Both the position numbers and the translations under genes were made by a program. From Dreissena polymorpha (taxonomy: Eukaryota > Mollusca > Bivalvia > Myida > Dreissenidae), in NCBI RefSeq assembly GCF_020536995.1, contig NC_068359.1:127024835-127088834 (forward strand): a stretch of DNA of 64,000 nt, written 5' to 3'. Under the pieces are notes generated by a model. It saw nothing but the letters and a program-made list of their open reading frames with translations, had not been told where the DNA came from and made no database searches. Positions 10,981 through 22,789 of the stretch are shown here, one piece after another; positions within the stretch are counted from its first letter, which is position 1; every line of letters begins with the position of its first letter.

Positions 10981-11534
10981 GCACCCGCGTAAACAAATTA
11001 ATTTTCTTAGGCAATAGTTCCTGAACTATAAGACTTCCGCTGTTGTTAATTGAATCAAGCAAGGTTACCAACACCATCTGGCAAACTATTATCATAAATA
11101 AATGTTAAGTTCCACGATCAAAACATCGGCATACGCTTCGGGAAGTTCGTCATTACAATCAAACCTAAATCGAAAGTAGAAATCCAATTATACGCTATGT
11201 CATGAAATTTGCGAAATTAACTATAAAATATTATACAAATACGTCAACAACATGATTAACAGGCTATCTAACCAGTTGTTTTCAAATATAGTGTTACCAG
11301 TGATTTAAAATCAGAACATACCTTTCATATCCTGAATGTAGCAATACTGTTTTCATATTGATCACGTGATCATTCTGGAATATTAGCAATCGTATATACT
11401 CGTCAAATTCCGTTATTTTGGTTACAGTATACTAAATAACATGTCATGTAGGCATTCGGTACCCCTCGCAGATTATCATAATCGGACTCGGGAGAAAGGT
11501 TACAATATAGTAAAAGATTTCCTACACAAATTCA

Positions 11535-12765
11535 ATGTAAATGCAATAACTTTAACGAAAAATAAAGTCAAACTTTTGCGCATAGAGACACTCATAACCA
11601 TACCTTTTCTCGAAGAGCATTCCAAGCCGAATTGATTTAAGCAATAAAAAAGATAGGTCACGCGACATGTAAGAAAGAACTCGCCACGAATCAAAAGTCA
11701 CTGTTTTACGGCCATCTATTTACCGGCTTCTATCCAGTTCATGAGGGTTTCCCGCCATCTGTCAAAGTCTTATGTAGTCTCCAATCTTCAGATAAAAGAG
11801 TGAATTTCTAGTAAACAACAATGTTTTCCCTGCCACATGCACACAGAAATATACTAAAATAAAGTCATGGCAAGTGACCCTACAGAGAACCGTGTCTTCA
11901 AATAAATGATGTTCATGTTTTTAGAGAGTATAGCATTGCACTCCAAAAAGATTTAGTATATTGTAACCGAAATACGGGTTGAAAGTAGTCCGCCCACGTG
12001 ATACCATTTTAAGAATGTTACAACAACAAAAACAATAACAACGATGGCGTCCATAATTCCTGTAGAGTTTGTACTTGCTCTGGCCTTCAGAGCATAGAAA
12101 ATCCCCATTTTCATCTTTGCAAAATGTAAACAACTCGCAAAACCGGCCATGTTTGTTTTTACTATGTAATTTTGATTCGCGTAGGCCCGCGTAGTTAGAC
12201 CGCAATACCGCTTCCGAAATGTGTATTCATACTATCTCCTTCGAGGTACTTATCCGATGTTTGACGGAAAGGGTCGAGAATGTGCGATTGGTCATGTAGG
12301 GTGTGCTCTCTGAACGCTTCGGACAGTGGGCTACACCACACCGACGATCGCCCTTATGGCGGAATTGTCCGAGGATTCCCGATTGGTAGGGTGTACTCTC
12401 TAAAAAGTATAATAGTTGACTCGAAGGCATGTTTTACACTTAAAACTATTATTCTAGTTTTATCTTGTGGAGAAAGTGGTAGGGCATGAACAGGTGTTCA
12501 CTACTAAATCCCAGAAATATGATAAACTTAGAGACTAGAGTAAAACATTGCACTGAAAAATGATACATTCCACTAAAAAACAGCCGGAAAAAATGCAAAT
12601 ACAGTCGATTTGGATTTGTGTCAACATTCTTTCTTGGCTTGAACATGACATATCTCTTGCATTGCATAAATCGATTCTGCTTAGAATGGTCTTTAAGAAA
12701 ATGAATGGTTGTGGGGGTCTCTATGTGCAAAATAATGCATTTATTTTCGCTTAAATTTGTCATTT
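11535..12765. repeat. Diverged long inverted repeat
   Basis: About 11565-11645 (TTTTGCGCATAGAGACACTC, ATAACCATACCTTTTCTCGA, GCATTCCAAGCCGAATTGAT) matches in reverse complement about 12665-12745 (TTTTGCACATAGAGACCCCC, ACAACCATTCATTTTCTTAA, CATTCTAAGCAGAATCGATT) at roughly three quarters identity. The arms look like the ends of an old inverted-repeat element or two opposed copies of one repeat. The interior includes two TAGGGTGT(A/G)CTCTCT words (12297, 12388) and no supported gene. Confidence 0.5.
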
Positions 12766-12770
12766 TTACA

Positions 12771-14067
12771 TTGAATTATATAAGAAACTATTGAGTATAT
12801 TATGACCTTTTGAGGAGATTCTATTTCGCCGCGGATTCGGTCAAATTGATCTTTTCTATCACTCTGAATCAGTGCAGCAATGTATTTTATATTGCGGATT
12901 CGAGAGACCGTTGAGGTAACGAGCAGCCCCTACGTTTAGGCTCCGTCCACTGTGTAGCACATGCAATCGAATAAAGAAAGTGCTAACACTTAGAATAAGT
13001 GTTCAATCATTATATTTTTAATTGAGTTCACTTTTTTAAGATGGCAGTATAATACATTTATATGTAGGAGAATGCATTTTAAAACGTTTATGTTGTTATT
13101 AATTGTGTGTACTGATAATAAACTACGTATTGAAAACAATGCGCTCTTTATTTAAGTAGTAGGCACAACATTCTCTTTGGAAATACAATCTATGCCACCA
13201 TTTTTACAAAAATACAAAGATATCCAAGTTAGTTAGACTAAAAGTGAAAGTGATGTACTAAAACGAATCAGGCTGGAAACAGATCGATTTCCCATGCACA
13301 CAGCATTTTTCAACTTTCACGAGCATGTATATGCCTTAAAATCGAACTAGATCTAACCTTTAACGTAAAATGCACATGATTAAATATCCCATGTTTGTGC
13401 GTATAGTGTTGAAGATGAAATGTATGTTATATTCCACTGTCCCGAATACACTGCTGATCGTCTATTAATGTTTGAACAGGCTGTCGTGTCAGTTCATTGT
13501 TCTATTCCTAAAAAGATATTGATAATTTAACTTGATTTTGTCAAATAAAGGAGTTGTGAAATATACTGCTAAATGCTTCACAACCATGTTAAAAACTAGA
13601 AAAAAAACATTGTACCACTTGTAAATTAAAAGGTCTCTGATAAGTTTGGCTTTTATTATAACTGTTAATAGAGCTTGTTTTAATAGAATCTGCACATACA
13701 CGGATTTCATTTCTTCATTTTTTTTACGATACAATCATGGTACTTTGGTACCTTAAAATTTTATTTTTGTAAATATTCAGTTGATGATCAGTTATTACTG
13801 TTGAACATAAAGCAAATAGAACCCAACCTTGTGTAGTTTGTTTAATGGCTACAGATTTTATATTGCCCTTATCTTACTTAAGGGTATGCCCTTAATAACT
13901 TGTTAAGAATTACAGCATTAAGCTTTTATAGTATTTGAAACTGTAATGGTACAAATGCACGATTTTCACAGACGTTTCTTTGTAGTATATATATTCGAAT
14001 GTTAGTTATTTTAAGTAAAATGTTCAATATTCCCAGATAACGGATACTTTAGTATTAAAAGCAAAAA
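12771..14067. other. Unassigned AT-rich DNA
   Basis: I see no supported gene, element or tandem repeat here. Confidence 0.5.
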
Positions 14068-14266
14068 CATGTGCTTGAAATTTCGGCCCAGATTAGCCTA
14101 TGCAGTCCTCACGTGCTAATCAGGGACGACCCTTTCCACTTATATAATATTTTTCGTTTCAAGAAAGTCTCTCCTTAGCAAAAATCACGTTTATGCGGAA
14201 AGTGTCGTCCCTGATTAGCCTGTGCGGGCTACACACGATAATCTGGGACGATAATTTACGCACATG
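14068..14266. mobile_element. 199-bp palindromic MITE
   Basis: Imperfect palindrome: CATGTGC at 14068 and its complement ending GCACATG at 14266. Both arms contain CAGATTAGCCT and GCTAATCAGGGACGAC or their complements, flanking an A/T-rich centre. I recall this 'CAGGGACGAC' hairpin as a common dispersed type in some bivalve genomes. No coding capacity. A poly(G) run follows at 14275. Confidence 0.8.
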
Positions 14267-15966
14267 AGGTTCATGGGGGGGGGGGGAAATTCATTGAAAC
14301 TTCGCTTTGGGTTTTCTTCATTGAATGTGGTACAATATGGTCAAACTATATAGCATTTTAAAGCTAAAGACGGATAGAATAACATAAACACATTTTGACA
14401 TTCAATATTTGTGTGCTTTATTCATATTTTGGTTTAAAACCAATACCTTTTTACACTAATTTACAAAATCTCAATCTAAAGTTAGGAAGGATATGCACTT
14501 TCTTAAGTTGAATAAATACAAAGCTATATACATATACAAGGTCATGTTAGCAACATTTCACAGAAAATTATTGTCATAAAACAACAAATGAGTTTTTATT
14601 CAACTGCCTTTTTTGGATAAATATCCTAAACAAAGTTCTAAAAATAACTAAAACATAACTACTTTTTTAAAATCCAGGTATGGTGGATAATAAGAGTCAC
14701 AATTCTATTTTAAAGGCTTAACAATTTTGTTATTTACCTCTCAACCAAATTGCAAATTTTAAACCATCTGAAATTGAAATAGATTGCAGACGGCATATAA
14801 AATTGTAAAGGAATATAAAGAAATTGACAAAACGATTGCTTTTATATTTCGATTCCTTCTACCCATTTTGAAAGCGTGGCCATCGCTGTGATCCGTAGAA
14901 AAAAGTGCAAAACAAATCGGTCGAAACCACGTGCAGTGGTGAGAAAAACCGGGTATGTGTATACACATACCTGAGATAACACATACTTATTTTGACAGTT
15001 GGGTGGCAACTAGTAAAACAACTATTAACATTAATCAGCAAGAGATCGCACTAAATAACAGAAATGACCACGTAGAGATATCATCACTTACCCTATTTCA
15101 AATATTTTCCAGCTGAAAATTGTCCCCCACACGTCTTTTTTAGTTTATTTGTATTGTTTTTCTAGAGCCGAAGTGCATCTCACAGAATATCCATCCAACT
15201 TCCGTTGTTTTCACTTTCGTTATTAAAAACTCCGTTTAAAAGAATTATTTCTACTTTTAGATTGTTAAAGCGATGTATAATTATATATTAACAATAGAAT
15301 AGTATACCGTGATGAATTGAACGGAGTTACGTATCGATCTTTCTGTCAGTCTGTAAGCGTACTATTTTATGCGCAATAATAAAGTACATGTGATTCGACA
15401 ACGACTGTAAACATTGGTGAAATGCTTCTTACATAGTTATTCTTTTGAGTGTTTATGAGGTCTTATCGTGCAGTTTGCAAACATCAACGGAAAGATTACA
15501 ATCCAATGCATTTGCCATCGTCAACCGTTTGGAATGTCAATTAGGCGATGAGTGAGTTTTTAGCATGTTTCTTTCTATTTTATTAATTTAAAAATGGCTG
15601 CCCCCATGGTGATGAAATTACATGTGTTCGAGTTTTGATATTTCTAGATATGTAAACTTTTTTTTACTATTTAAGCGTAACTTGCCCTCGTCAATGTCGA
15701 TATTATTCACTAGTTATATAATTTTCCGCCGAAATACGTGGAATAAACATGATTCAGATTTTTGAAAATAATGTATATTTTAGTGTTAAAATCGCTTTGT
15801 ATTTTGATTGATTTTGTGGATGTTATGATACGTTGATGTACAAAATTGGTAGCTTTTTGAAGGAAAAACATCCTTTAAAGCATATATGTATACATTTTCA
15901 ATGTGGCAAATTTGAGTTCAATGCTAGGGGTCCCACATTTTTCAAAATGAAGCCTCTACATGAACC
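14267..15966. other. Unassigned AT-rich DNA
   Basis: Non-coding as far as I can see. One minus-strand donor-like site (GGGTAAGTGATG, near 15090) occurs after a short open stretch, but no matching exon was found. Confidence 0.4.
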
Positions 15967-16261
15967 TTAAAGGGAACTTTTCACGGTTTGGTAAATTGAC
16001 AAAATTGAAAAAAGTTGTTTCAGATTCGCAAATTTTAGTTTTAGTTATGATATTTGTGAGGAAGCAGTATTACTGAACATTTACCATAGTCCAATATAGC
16101 CATTATATGTATGTTTTGACGATTTGAAAACCTAAAAATTATAAAGCGTTGCAACGCGAAACGATTGAATAATTTGGAGAGTTCTGTTGTTGTCGTTTAA
16201 ATTTACGAAACTACGAAGATTTCTTGTATAATGTAAAAAATACTTAAACTGTGTATACCCG

Positions 16262-16352
16262 GCGTAATAGCCGAGAGGGTTAATGCGTTTTTTCTTCAGA
16301 CTTACTCTAGGACTATGGGGGTCACTGGTTCGAGCCCTGGTACCGGCTACTT
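16262..16352 (+). ncRNA. tRNA-like (Leu/Ser-type) segment, SINE head or tRNA relic
   Basis: A box A-like TAATAGCCGAGAGGGTTAAT is followed 47 bp later by a perfect box B, GGTTCGAGCCC, then TGGTACCGGC and a T run. The spacing suits a class II (Leu/Ser-like) tRNA with a long variable arm. Acceptor and T stems have mismatches, so it is not a working tRNA gene. Either a tRNA-derived SINE head or a decayed tRNA carried by the surrounding element. Pol III transcription is possible but unproven. Confidence 0.6.
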
Positions 16353-16366
16353 TTTTTTCCTTTTTA

Positions 16367-17441
16367 TACGCCCGTATAAAATACGGGACGTATTATGTGA
16401 AACCCCTTGGCGGGCGGGCGGGCGGCGGGCGGGCGGCGGGCGGCGGGCGGAAGGCATCACTTTGTCCGGACTCTAATTCAAATTGTATTCATCCGATCTT
16501 CACCAAACTTGGTCAGCAGTTGCATCTAGTTGATATCTAGGCCAAGTTCGAATATGGGTCATGCCGGGTCAAAAACTAGGTCATAGGGTCAATAAGTGCA
16601 TTTTCAAAGGGGCCACTTTGTCCGGACTCTATTTCAAATTGTATTCATCCGATCTTCACCAAACTTGGTCAGCAGTTGCATCTAGTTGATATATAGGCCA
16701 AGTTCGAATATGGGTCATGCCGGGTCAAAAACTAGGTCATAGGGTCAATTAGTGCATTTTCAACGGCGCCACTTTGTCCGGACTCTTATTCAAATTGTAT
16801 TCATCCGATCTTCACCAAACTTGGTCAGTAGTTGCATCTAGTTGATATCTAGGTCAAGTCCGAATATGGGTCATGCTGGGTCAAAAACTAGGTCAAAGGG
16901 TCAATTAGTGCATTTTACTTTGTCCGGACTCTAATTCAAATTGTATAAATCTTATCTTCACCAAACTTGGTCAGTAGTTGCATCTAGTTGATATCTAGGC
17001 CAAGTTCGAATATGGGTCATGCCAGGTAAAAAACTAGGTCATAGGGTCAATTAGTCCATTTTCAACAGCGCCACTTTGTCCGGACTCTTATTCAAATTGT
17101 ATTCATCCGATCTTTACCAAACTTGGTCAGTAGTTGCATCTAGTTGATATCTAGGTCAAGTTCGAATATGGGTCATGTCGGGTCAAGAACTAGGTCATAG
17201 GGTCAATTAGTGCATTTTCAACGGCGCCACTTTGTCCGGACTCTAATTCAAATTGTATTCATCCGAAACTTTTAAACAACTTTTTATCCTGCGTCAAAGT
17301 GGTATGGGGGTATAAGTCACATTCAGTGACAAAGCTCTAGTTGTTGTTTTTTTTGCTTATTTCCAAAACAAATACATCAATCATCAGTGTATCATCTCCA
17401 ATGGCACACGAATCGGGCGTATATTGCTCCGTCATGCGGCG
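16367..17441 (-). mobile_element. Family E element with 156-bp tandem core
   Basis: Six units of 156 bp starting CACTTTGTCCGGACTCTAAT (16458, 16614, 16770, about 16916, 17072, 17228). Each has CTTCACCAAACTTGGTCAG and GGTCATGCCGGGTCAAAAAC. One end has the hairpin TATACGCCCGTATAAAATAC plus a GGCGGGCGGGC run; the other ends GGCGCTCTTGTTTT. Read on the minus strand it begins AAAACAAGAGCGCC, like the heads of families B and F. A related copy in the opposite orientation is at 47412-48171. Confidence 0.8.
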
Positions 17442-17567
17442 CTCTTGTTTTATTTTATTCTTGATTTTTTACTAGAGCTTTTAAGATCCAATGTTTACAT
17501 TTATCAATATAAAGCATTTAATTACAAACTTCAAAATATGCCAAAATCTGTGAAAAGGCCCCTTTAA

Positions 17568-18542
17568 ACCCCTTTTTCACACAGTACGTCATTTTTAGCA
17601 AATCGTGATTATTTCAATTTGATCAGATACTTACTAGAAAGTAACTAAATAACAACATTATGTCATTAACCACAGTTGGAGAAGTATTGGTTCCTTGCCA
17701 TATATAAAAGACCGCATTGTATAAAGTCTGGAACTATTTATACTACTATTTATAGCCAGTCTTATCATAAGTGTTGAACAACTATAAATTTTAAAATAAA
17801 AATTGCCGCAACGCATGTAAAGCAAAGCAGGTTCATGACACTATATCTTTACTTGCGTTTTAAGATCATCCATTACGGCAATGCACGAAAACAAACGAGC
17901 GATTACTTATAACCATAATTGAGGTTAATAATATAAAGAAAAAAGAGACAATTGATGGCACAAATATTTAATATTTTTCACTGGCATTTAGATTCAAATA
18001 TGCATGTATTAGAAGTTTAATCTGCATCATGTGCAGAAAGTGCCTTTGTAAGATTTTTTTACTTAGATTTTTCGCCGTTTTAACAGTTCGCCGTTTTTAA
18101 CAGTATAACAGTCGTATCGCGGCCGTAAATTAGATAGCTCCTATTATCAAATAATTGTTTCGCCAGCGCTCTTTTGCATGTATGTATACCCATACACGCC
18201 ACAGCCCATAGCATTAGAAAATTCTCCAGGGGACCGTTTCTTAAAACTACGTACGTTCAAAAATCATGCTTAAGTGCAAAACGTTCAGTTAGTAGCGTTT
18301 CTATAAACTTCGTAAAGTTACGTTTACCGTATTTTTGCACGTAAAGTTACGTGTGCTCAAAGGCTCACGTAACTCAGTAATTTAGCGTAAATATGGCGGC
18401 GTATGCACCGATATTTCGGAGAACCGAACCAGGGACATATACAAACACAGTTTGTATAGGTCCCTGACCGAACGTAGACTATGAAATCTACGAGCGCAAC
18501 ATCATTTTAGTTAATTTAAACCTGTATCTATATTAAGATCTT
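17568..18542. other. Non-coding DNA with a TACGT-rich segment
   Basis: No gene seen. 18230-18410 is rich in ACGTAA/TTACGT words and resembles 23335-23460 (TTACGCTACGTTCGG, AGAAACGC, GTACGTAACTTTA), suggesting copies of an undefined short repeat. Confidence 0.4.
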
Positions 18543-18550
18543 GGTAGGGC

Positions 18551-19054
18551 CACAGGCAGCAGTATCATAAAAAATCCCCCCCCCCGGACCATACCCCCCC
18601 CCCCGAGCTTACCCCAGGGGTAATAATATTAAAATATATTAAAGTAGTATATTAAAGATAATATTAAAGTTATTAGCCGAGCAGGAGATCGGTTAGTTGT
18701 GTAATCAAGTTGCTTTAACTGTCTTTTAACGAATCCAGTTGCATTTTGTCGGCAACTGCATGGGAACATGTTTGTTTTCGATGAAAAAGGTCACGTCCAG
18801 TGTTCCACAATCTTTCAGCAATAGGCATATAGTGCGTTTCATACCTTGTGTATATATAATACCTATAAGAGGGGTATTTTTTTAAACTGTTATTTTTTGT
18901 CAATATTCGTTGTTGGAAAGTTAAAACATACACAATATGTGTACATTTAACAATCTGGAAACCCTGGGGTAAGCACGGGGGGGGGGGGGGGGTTGGTATA
19001 GTCCGGGGGGGGGGCAATTTTTTTTTTATTTTTTTTATGATACTGCTGCCTGTG
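18551..19054. mobile_element. hAT-like MITE with 8-bp target duplication
   Basis: 504 bp. The left end CACAGGCAGCAGTATCATAA is matched exactly in inverted form by TTATGATACTGCTGCCTGTG at the right. GGTAGGGC sits directly outside both ends (18543-18550 and 19055-19062), a perfect 8-bp direct repeat as left by hAT transposases. Sub-terminal C runs (left) and G runs (right) also pair, as do CTTACCCCAGGG and CCCTGGGGTAAG. The interior is AT-rich and non-coding. Confidence 0.85.
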
Positions 19055-19345
19055 GGTAGGGCATGTGAAGATACTGAAACGGAAATCCTGCGTTGATTGT
19101 GCAGGATCTATTGTGTACGATTATGGAATGGAGTTTTGCTAAAAGAGGAAATTTTACATGTTCGAATCGATTGTTGTTATGATTTGTTCGATTTTCCTTT
19201 TAAACAATTCATTCAACTTTCGTTTTGAACAAGGCTTTATTCATCACAAGACGCCAAGTTGAACTCAACGAATGTGACGTTTGCTGAGTGATAGAATTGA
19301 TTCATTGTTAACATGGGTAAAAGTATACTTTTTCTGTAAGAATTA

Positions 19346-19556
19346 TGTATTAGAATTGTATAATCTACGTTTTTGTAAATAGTTGCATTTATTCTATACT
19401 GCTGTGTCAATGAATGACAATTATACAGTAGTCTGTGCTAATATTAATGCAATTAATTTTAGCACAGATTACTGTATAATTGTCATTTATTGACACAGCA
19501 GTATAATATAAATGCAACTATTTACAAAAACGTAGATTACCGTATACAATTTTAAT
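19346..19556. mobile_element. 211-bp palindrome (MITE or foldback hairpin)
   Basis: Two arms of about 95 bp with few mismatches (ATCTACGTTTTTGTAAATAG, TACTGCTGTGTCAAT, ACAATTATACAGTA on the left; complements on the right) around a short AT centre. Non-coding. Such an extended hairpin would fold strongly as RNA. Confidence 0.85.
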
Positions 19557-20423
19557 TGATAGGTCAACAGCGCTTCTTATAAATGTGTATACGGTTGTCA
19601 CTGTATTGTTGAATTTTGCACATTTACAGTTTAAGCAGAAGTTCTGCATCAAAATCCATTTCTTTGGAAATAATATCATGCATATATCATTTTGTCAAAA
19701 CTGCGTAAAATAAAATATACTGTGGAGACTGTGAGATACAACCTGTCGACATGTTAGCTCAGTTGAGTTAGATTGGTCTTTGTCAGCTCTGGTACTACTT
19801 GAAAGTTCCCTGGGTACTCTTATGTATGCTACAATATACCCTGGGTACAGAAAATATACTTAAACATATCCAGGAATACTTAGGCTAAATTTGCTGTTGT
19901 TGGCTCTATTTTCAAATTAATAATGTTGTTGTTTACATTCTGTGAAATGGCCTCCACGATGATATTATCGAAACTCGTACTCAAAAAAGCATATTGAATT
20001 AGGTTTTGTTCAAAGAGGATTTTGTTTCGTATTCGGAAGTGCGTTTGATGACATCAGATTTTAGGCAGGAATAAAACTCTGTACCCCGGGTACTTTTAAG
20101 TAGTACGGGGCCAACAATGACCAATCAAGCTTCAGTTGTTTAAGCGCTGCAATTATTAACTGGAAGTAAAGGTCAAGGCTCACACACTTGGCTAACTTTG
20201 CGCAATGGTTATTGTAACAACTAAAACTTAAGTTATCTGAATATTAATAATGGCTAATTTTAAAGTAGGTTTGAAAAGTTTTCACTGTTGAAGTAAATTT
20301 ACTGAAAACATGTATTGAAATGTACCAAATATGTCATTTTATACAAAAACTGTCAAATACTATGACTTTTAAACCAATGAGATTTGTTTTTGGTAAGTAA
20401 CAATTGTAAGATGCTCAGAGTTG

Positions 20424-20734
20424 TATTTTTAGCGAGGCTGTTTTCGGAGAGAGAAAACCCGAGCTATTGTCATAGCCAGCTAGTTGTCCAACGTCCGCCA
20501 GTCCGCTGTAGGCAATGTGTAAAAACCTTAACATTTGGCTCTAAAATCAAAGTGCTTCCACCTTCAACTTTGAAACTTCATATGTAGATGCACTTTGATG
20601 AGTTCTAAACGCCACAGCCTTTTTGGGTCACTAGGTTATAGGTCAATGTCACTGTGACCTCTACAAAAATATAAAATTCTGACAAGCTTTCACAGCCCAG
20701 CGTGGCACCAGATATGCGGTGCTCTTGTTTATTA
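20424..20734 (-). mobile_element. Short dispersed repeat ending GGTGCTCTTGTTT
   Basis: Contains GAGAAAACCCGAGCTATTGT, a CGTCCGCCAGTCCGC run, TCACTGTGACCTCTAC, and ends ATGCGGTGCTCTTGTTT. Read on the minus strand it starts AAACAAGAGCACCGCAT, the same kind of head as families B, E and F. Probably a small member of the same class. Confidence 0.55.
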
Positions 20735-22465
20735 TCAGATTTCATCGGTAATCAATCATATTAATATCATATTGATGGCAAAACGTTGTTGTTGCTGTAT
20801 GCTTTACAATCATTTTTTCTGAGTTTTTAAGTTTTTTACAAAGAAATTTTAGAACACAAACCATGGGAACAATACAAAATCATTTCATTTTGTTTTATAT
20901 ATGGTATCATCAACATTCAAAATCTTTAATTTTATTATTTTAAACGCAGTTGCTATGAAGAAGAAGTGTCAAATTTTAACTAAGGTCATTGCTAATCTTT
21001 ACTGTCTGAAATATTTAATTACTAATTTTAAGATTATTTATTAGTTTTCATATGGACACATTAAATGCTGTTTGATTTATATGTTCAAATAAAATTGTTA
21101 TGTCATAAGAAGTTATTTAGAACCTTTTTTCTTTATAGGTGGTCACACAGATTGACAGAAAACTATCAACAATCAATTGTTTTTCCAATATCTTTGAACA
21201 CATTTCTTTAAACTCTATACTGTGTTTTTGTACATACTGTAATGTCCATTTATACCATTTAAAGTTCTATAATAATGCTGTAAACATTGCAAAACCGACT
21301 TTATTTTATCACAAAGCAATGCTGCGAATTTTCTCATTTTTTACATTCAGTTATTTTATACCATTTTTTGTTGGGAAATATTAGAATAAGGTATACTGTC
21401 TTTATTATTATAAGTAAATGTATTTATTTAATGTTTTAAATCCATTAACTTGTACAAATAAATAAGAAACATAAAATAGACAATGTTTGTGTTGTGAAGA
21501 GCATTTACTACCATTGCAATCAAATAATTTAAATAATACCATTTTTGTTTCTTCACTTTTAACACCATAGTTATGCATAATATTCACATTAAGTTATTTG
21601 TCAAAAACATAACTTATAAGACAAAATAAATTCAAAAGAAGTTGTTTGTTTTGCACTAAATAAAGCTTTTTGCGGACATATATGGTATCAGTGTATGTGT
21701 TCAAAAATAAATTGAAAAAAAAATTGAACTGAAAAAACCAACAGATTTAACATATTCTCATAATTATGTATCTTTCCCAAACACATGAAAAAACATTTCC
21801 ATAGCACAATTTTTACTGATTATTTTAAATGTAATAGAAATTTAATATCAAGTATATGGACACATATTTTTAATAGCATAATTATTAGGAACTTGCAAGA
21901 ATAAATTGTGTCATTCTGACATGATTCAACCAGTAAAATTTAACTTCATAAAAATAGGAACATTTAAAAATGGTTTGCTTTCTCCCTGTGTTTTGTTCAT
22001 ATGTACATTTAGCCAGATGTGTAAAACTTTTCCATGAATTTAAATTGATGCATTAATTTCCATTAGTGAATGGCATTATGTTTAAGTATATTATGAGTGA
22101 CTGAATTTTTTCACAAATATTTCAGTCATTGTGTTGGTAAAGCATGTAAAGTGATTCAGGTTTACACAAGTGCCCGCTTGTCATACCAATTACCCCATAC
22201 CAATGACCCAGGATGGATCCCAATTTCTCAAATTTTGTATTTAGAACTAATCACAGCTGGTACATAACCTGACATATATTTTACCAATCCATGCATTTTT
22301 TTTAAATATTGAACAAAAAATATAATATAATTATATATGTGAAGAAGCATACTTTATGATAATTGCAAATACCTATTGTCTCAAATTAATAGAAGCATTC
22401 ATGGACAATGTTAATTTATCACAGAAAAAAAGATTATCATTTTAAATGAATTTATGAGTAAAAAT
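20735..22465. other. Very AT-rich DNA with weak exon-like signals
   Basis: 20949-20983 (acceptor TTTTAAACGCAG, open TTGCTATGAAG... TTAACTAAG, weak donor GTCATT) and 21139 onward (acceptor TTTTTCTTTATAG, open for 82 codons) are in compatible phase with a putative first exon ending at the GTAAGTAA donor near 20394. All three are compositionally weak. Many AATAAA words occur. No product recognised. Confidence 0.2.
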
Positions 22466-22563
22466 CAGGAGCCGTATTCACCAAAAATAAACTCTAACTT
22501 AAACTCAAACTCAGACTTTGACTCAGACTTGAGACTTACGTACATTGGTGAATACGGCTCCTG
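22466..22563. mobile_element. 98-bp micro-MITE
   Basis: Perfect 18-bp terminal inverted repeats CAGGAGCCGTATTCACCA / TGGTGAATACGGCTCCTG around a short ACTCAAACTCAGA-type core. No clear target duplication. Too small to encode anything. Confidence 0.75.
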
Positions 22564-22789
22564 TTGTTGTTTTTTAAAATATTTTGCACACAAGTATAAA
22601 TATAAACATGGTAAAAACATGATGTTGATTGTTATAAAATTATCTAGAAGTGCGACAAGTGAATACAAGCTACAGAGTTTGTTAATTCTTCTAAAACCAT
22701 ACTGTACTACTGTACATTATCATTGATCAGTAAATGAAATTTAAAAAAATACTACCTTCTTTACTGAGGCCATTGCTGATGTTCTTCTC

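Larger units (their letters stand above)
15967..17567 (+). mobile_element. TIR element with TTAA ends, carrying tRNA-like segment and family E copy
   Basis: The left end TTAAAGGGAACTTTTCACGG is matched in inverted form at the right (GTGAAAAGGCCCCTTTAA). Inner parts also pair loosely (GGTTTGGTAAATTG vs TGCCAAAATCTG). TTAA lies at both edges, which could be a piggyBac-type target duplication or simply part of the inverted repeat. The body holds a tRNA-like segment (16262-16352) and a later family E insertion (16367-17441). No transposase. Confidence 0.65.

Noticed and set aside
11921-12205. Minus-strand frames of 94 and 65 codons, one with a hydrophobic segment
   Set aside because: No splice signals or homology, two overlapping frames equally open, and it lies between inverted repeats; kept only as a remark in the findings.
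16458-17267. Possible CRISPR-like array (regular 156-bp repeats)
   Set aside because: Units are full tandem copies with no unique spacers, in a eukaryotic mobile element.
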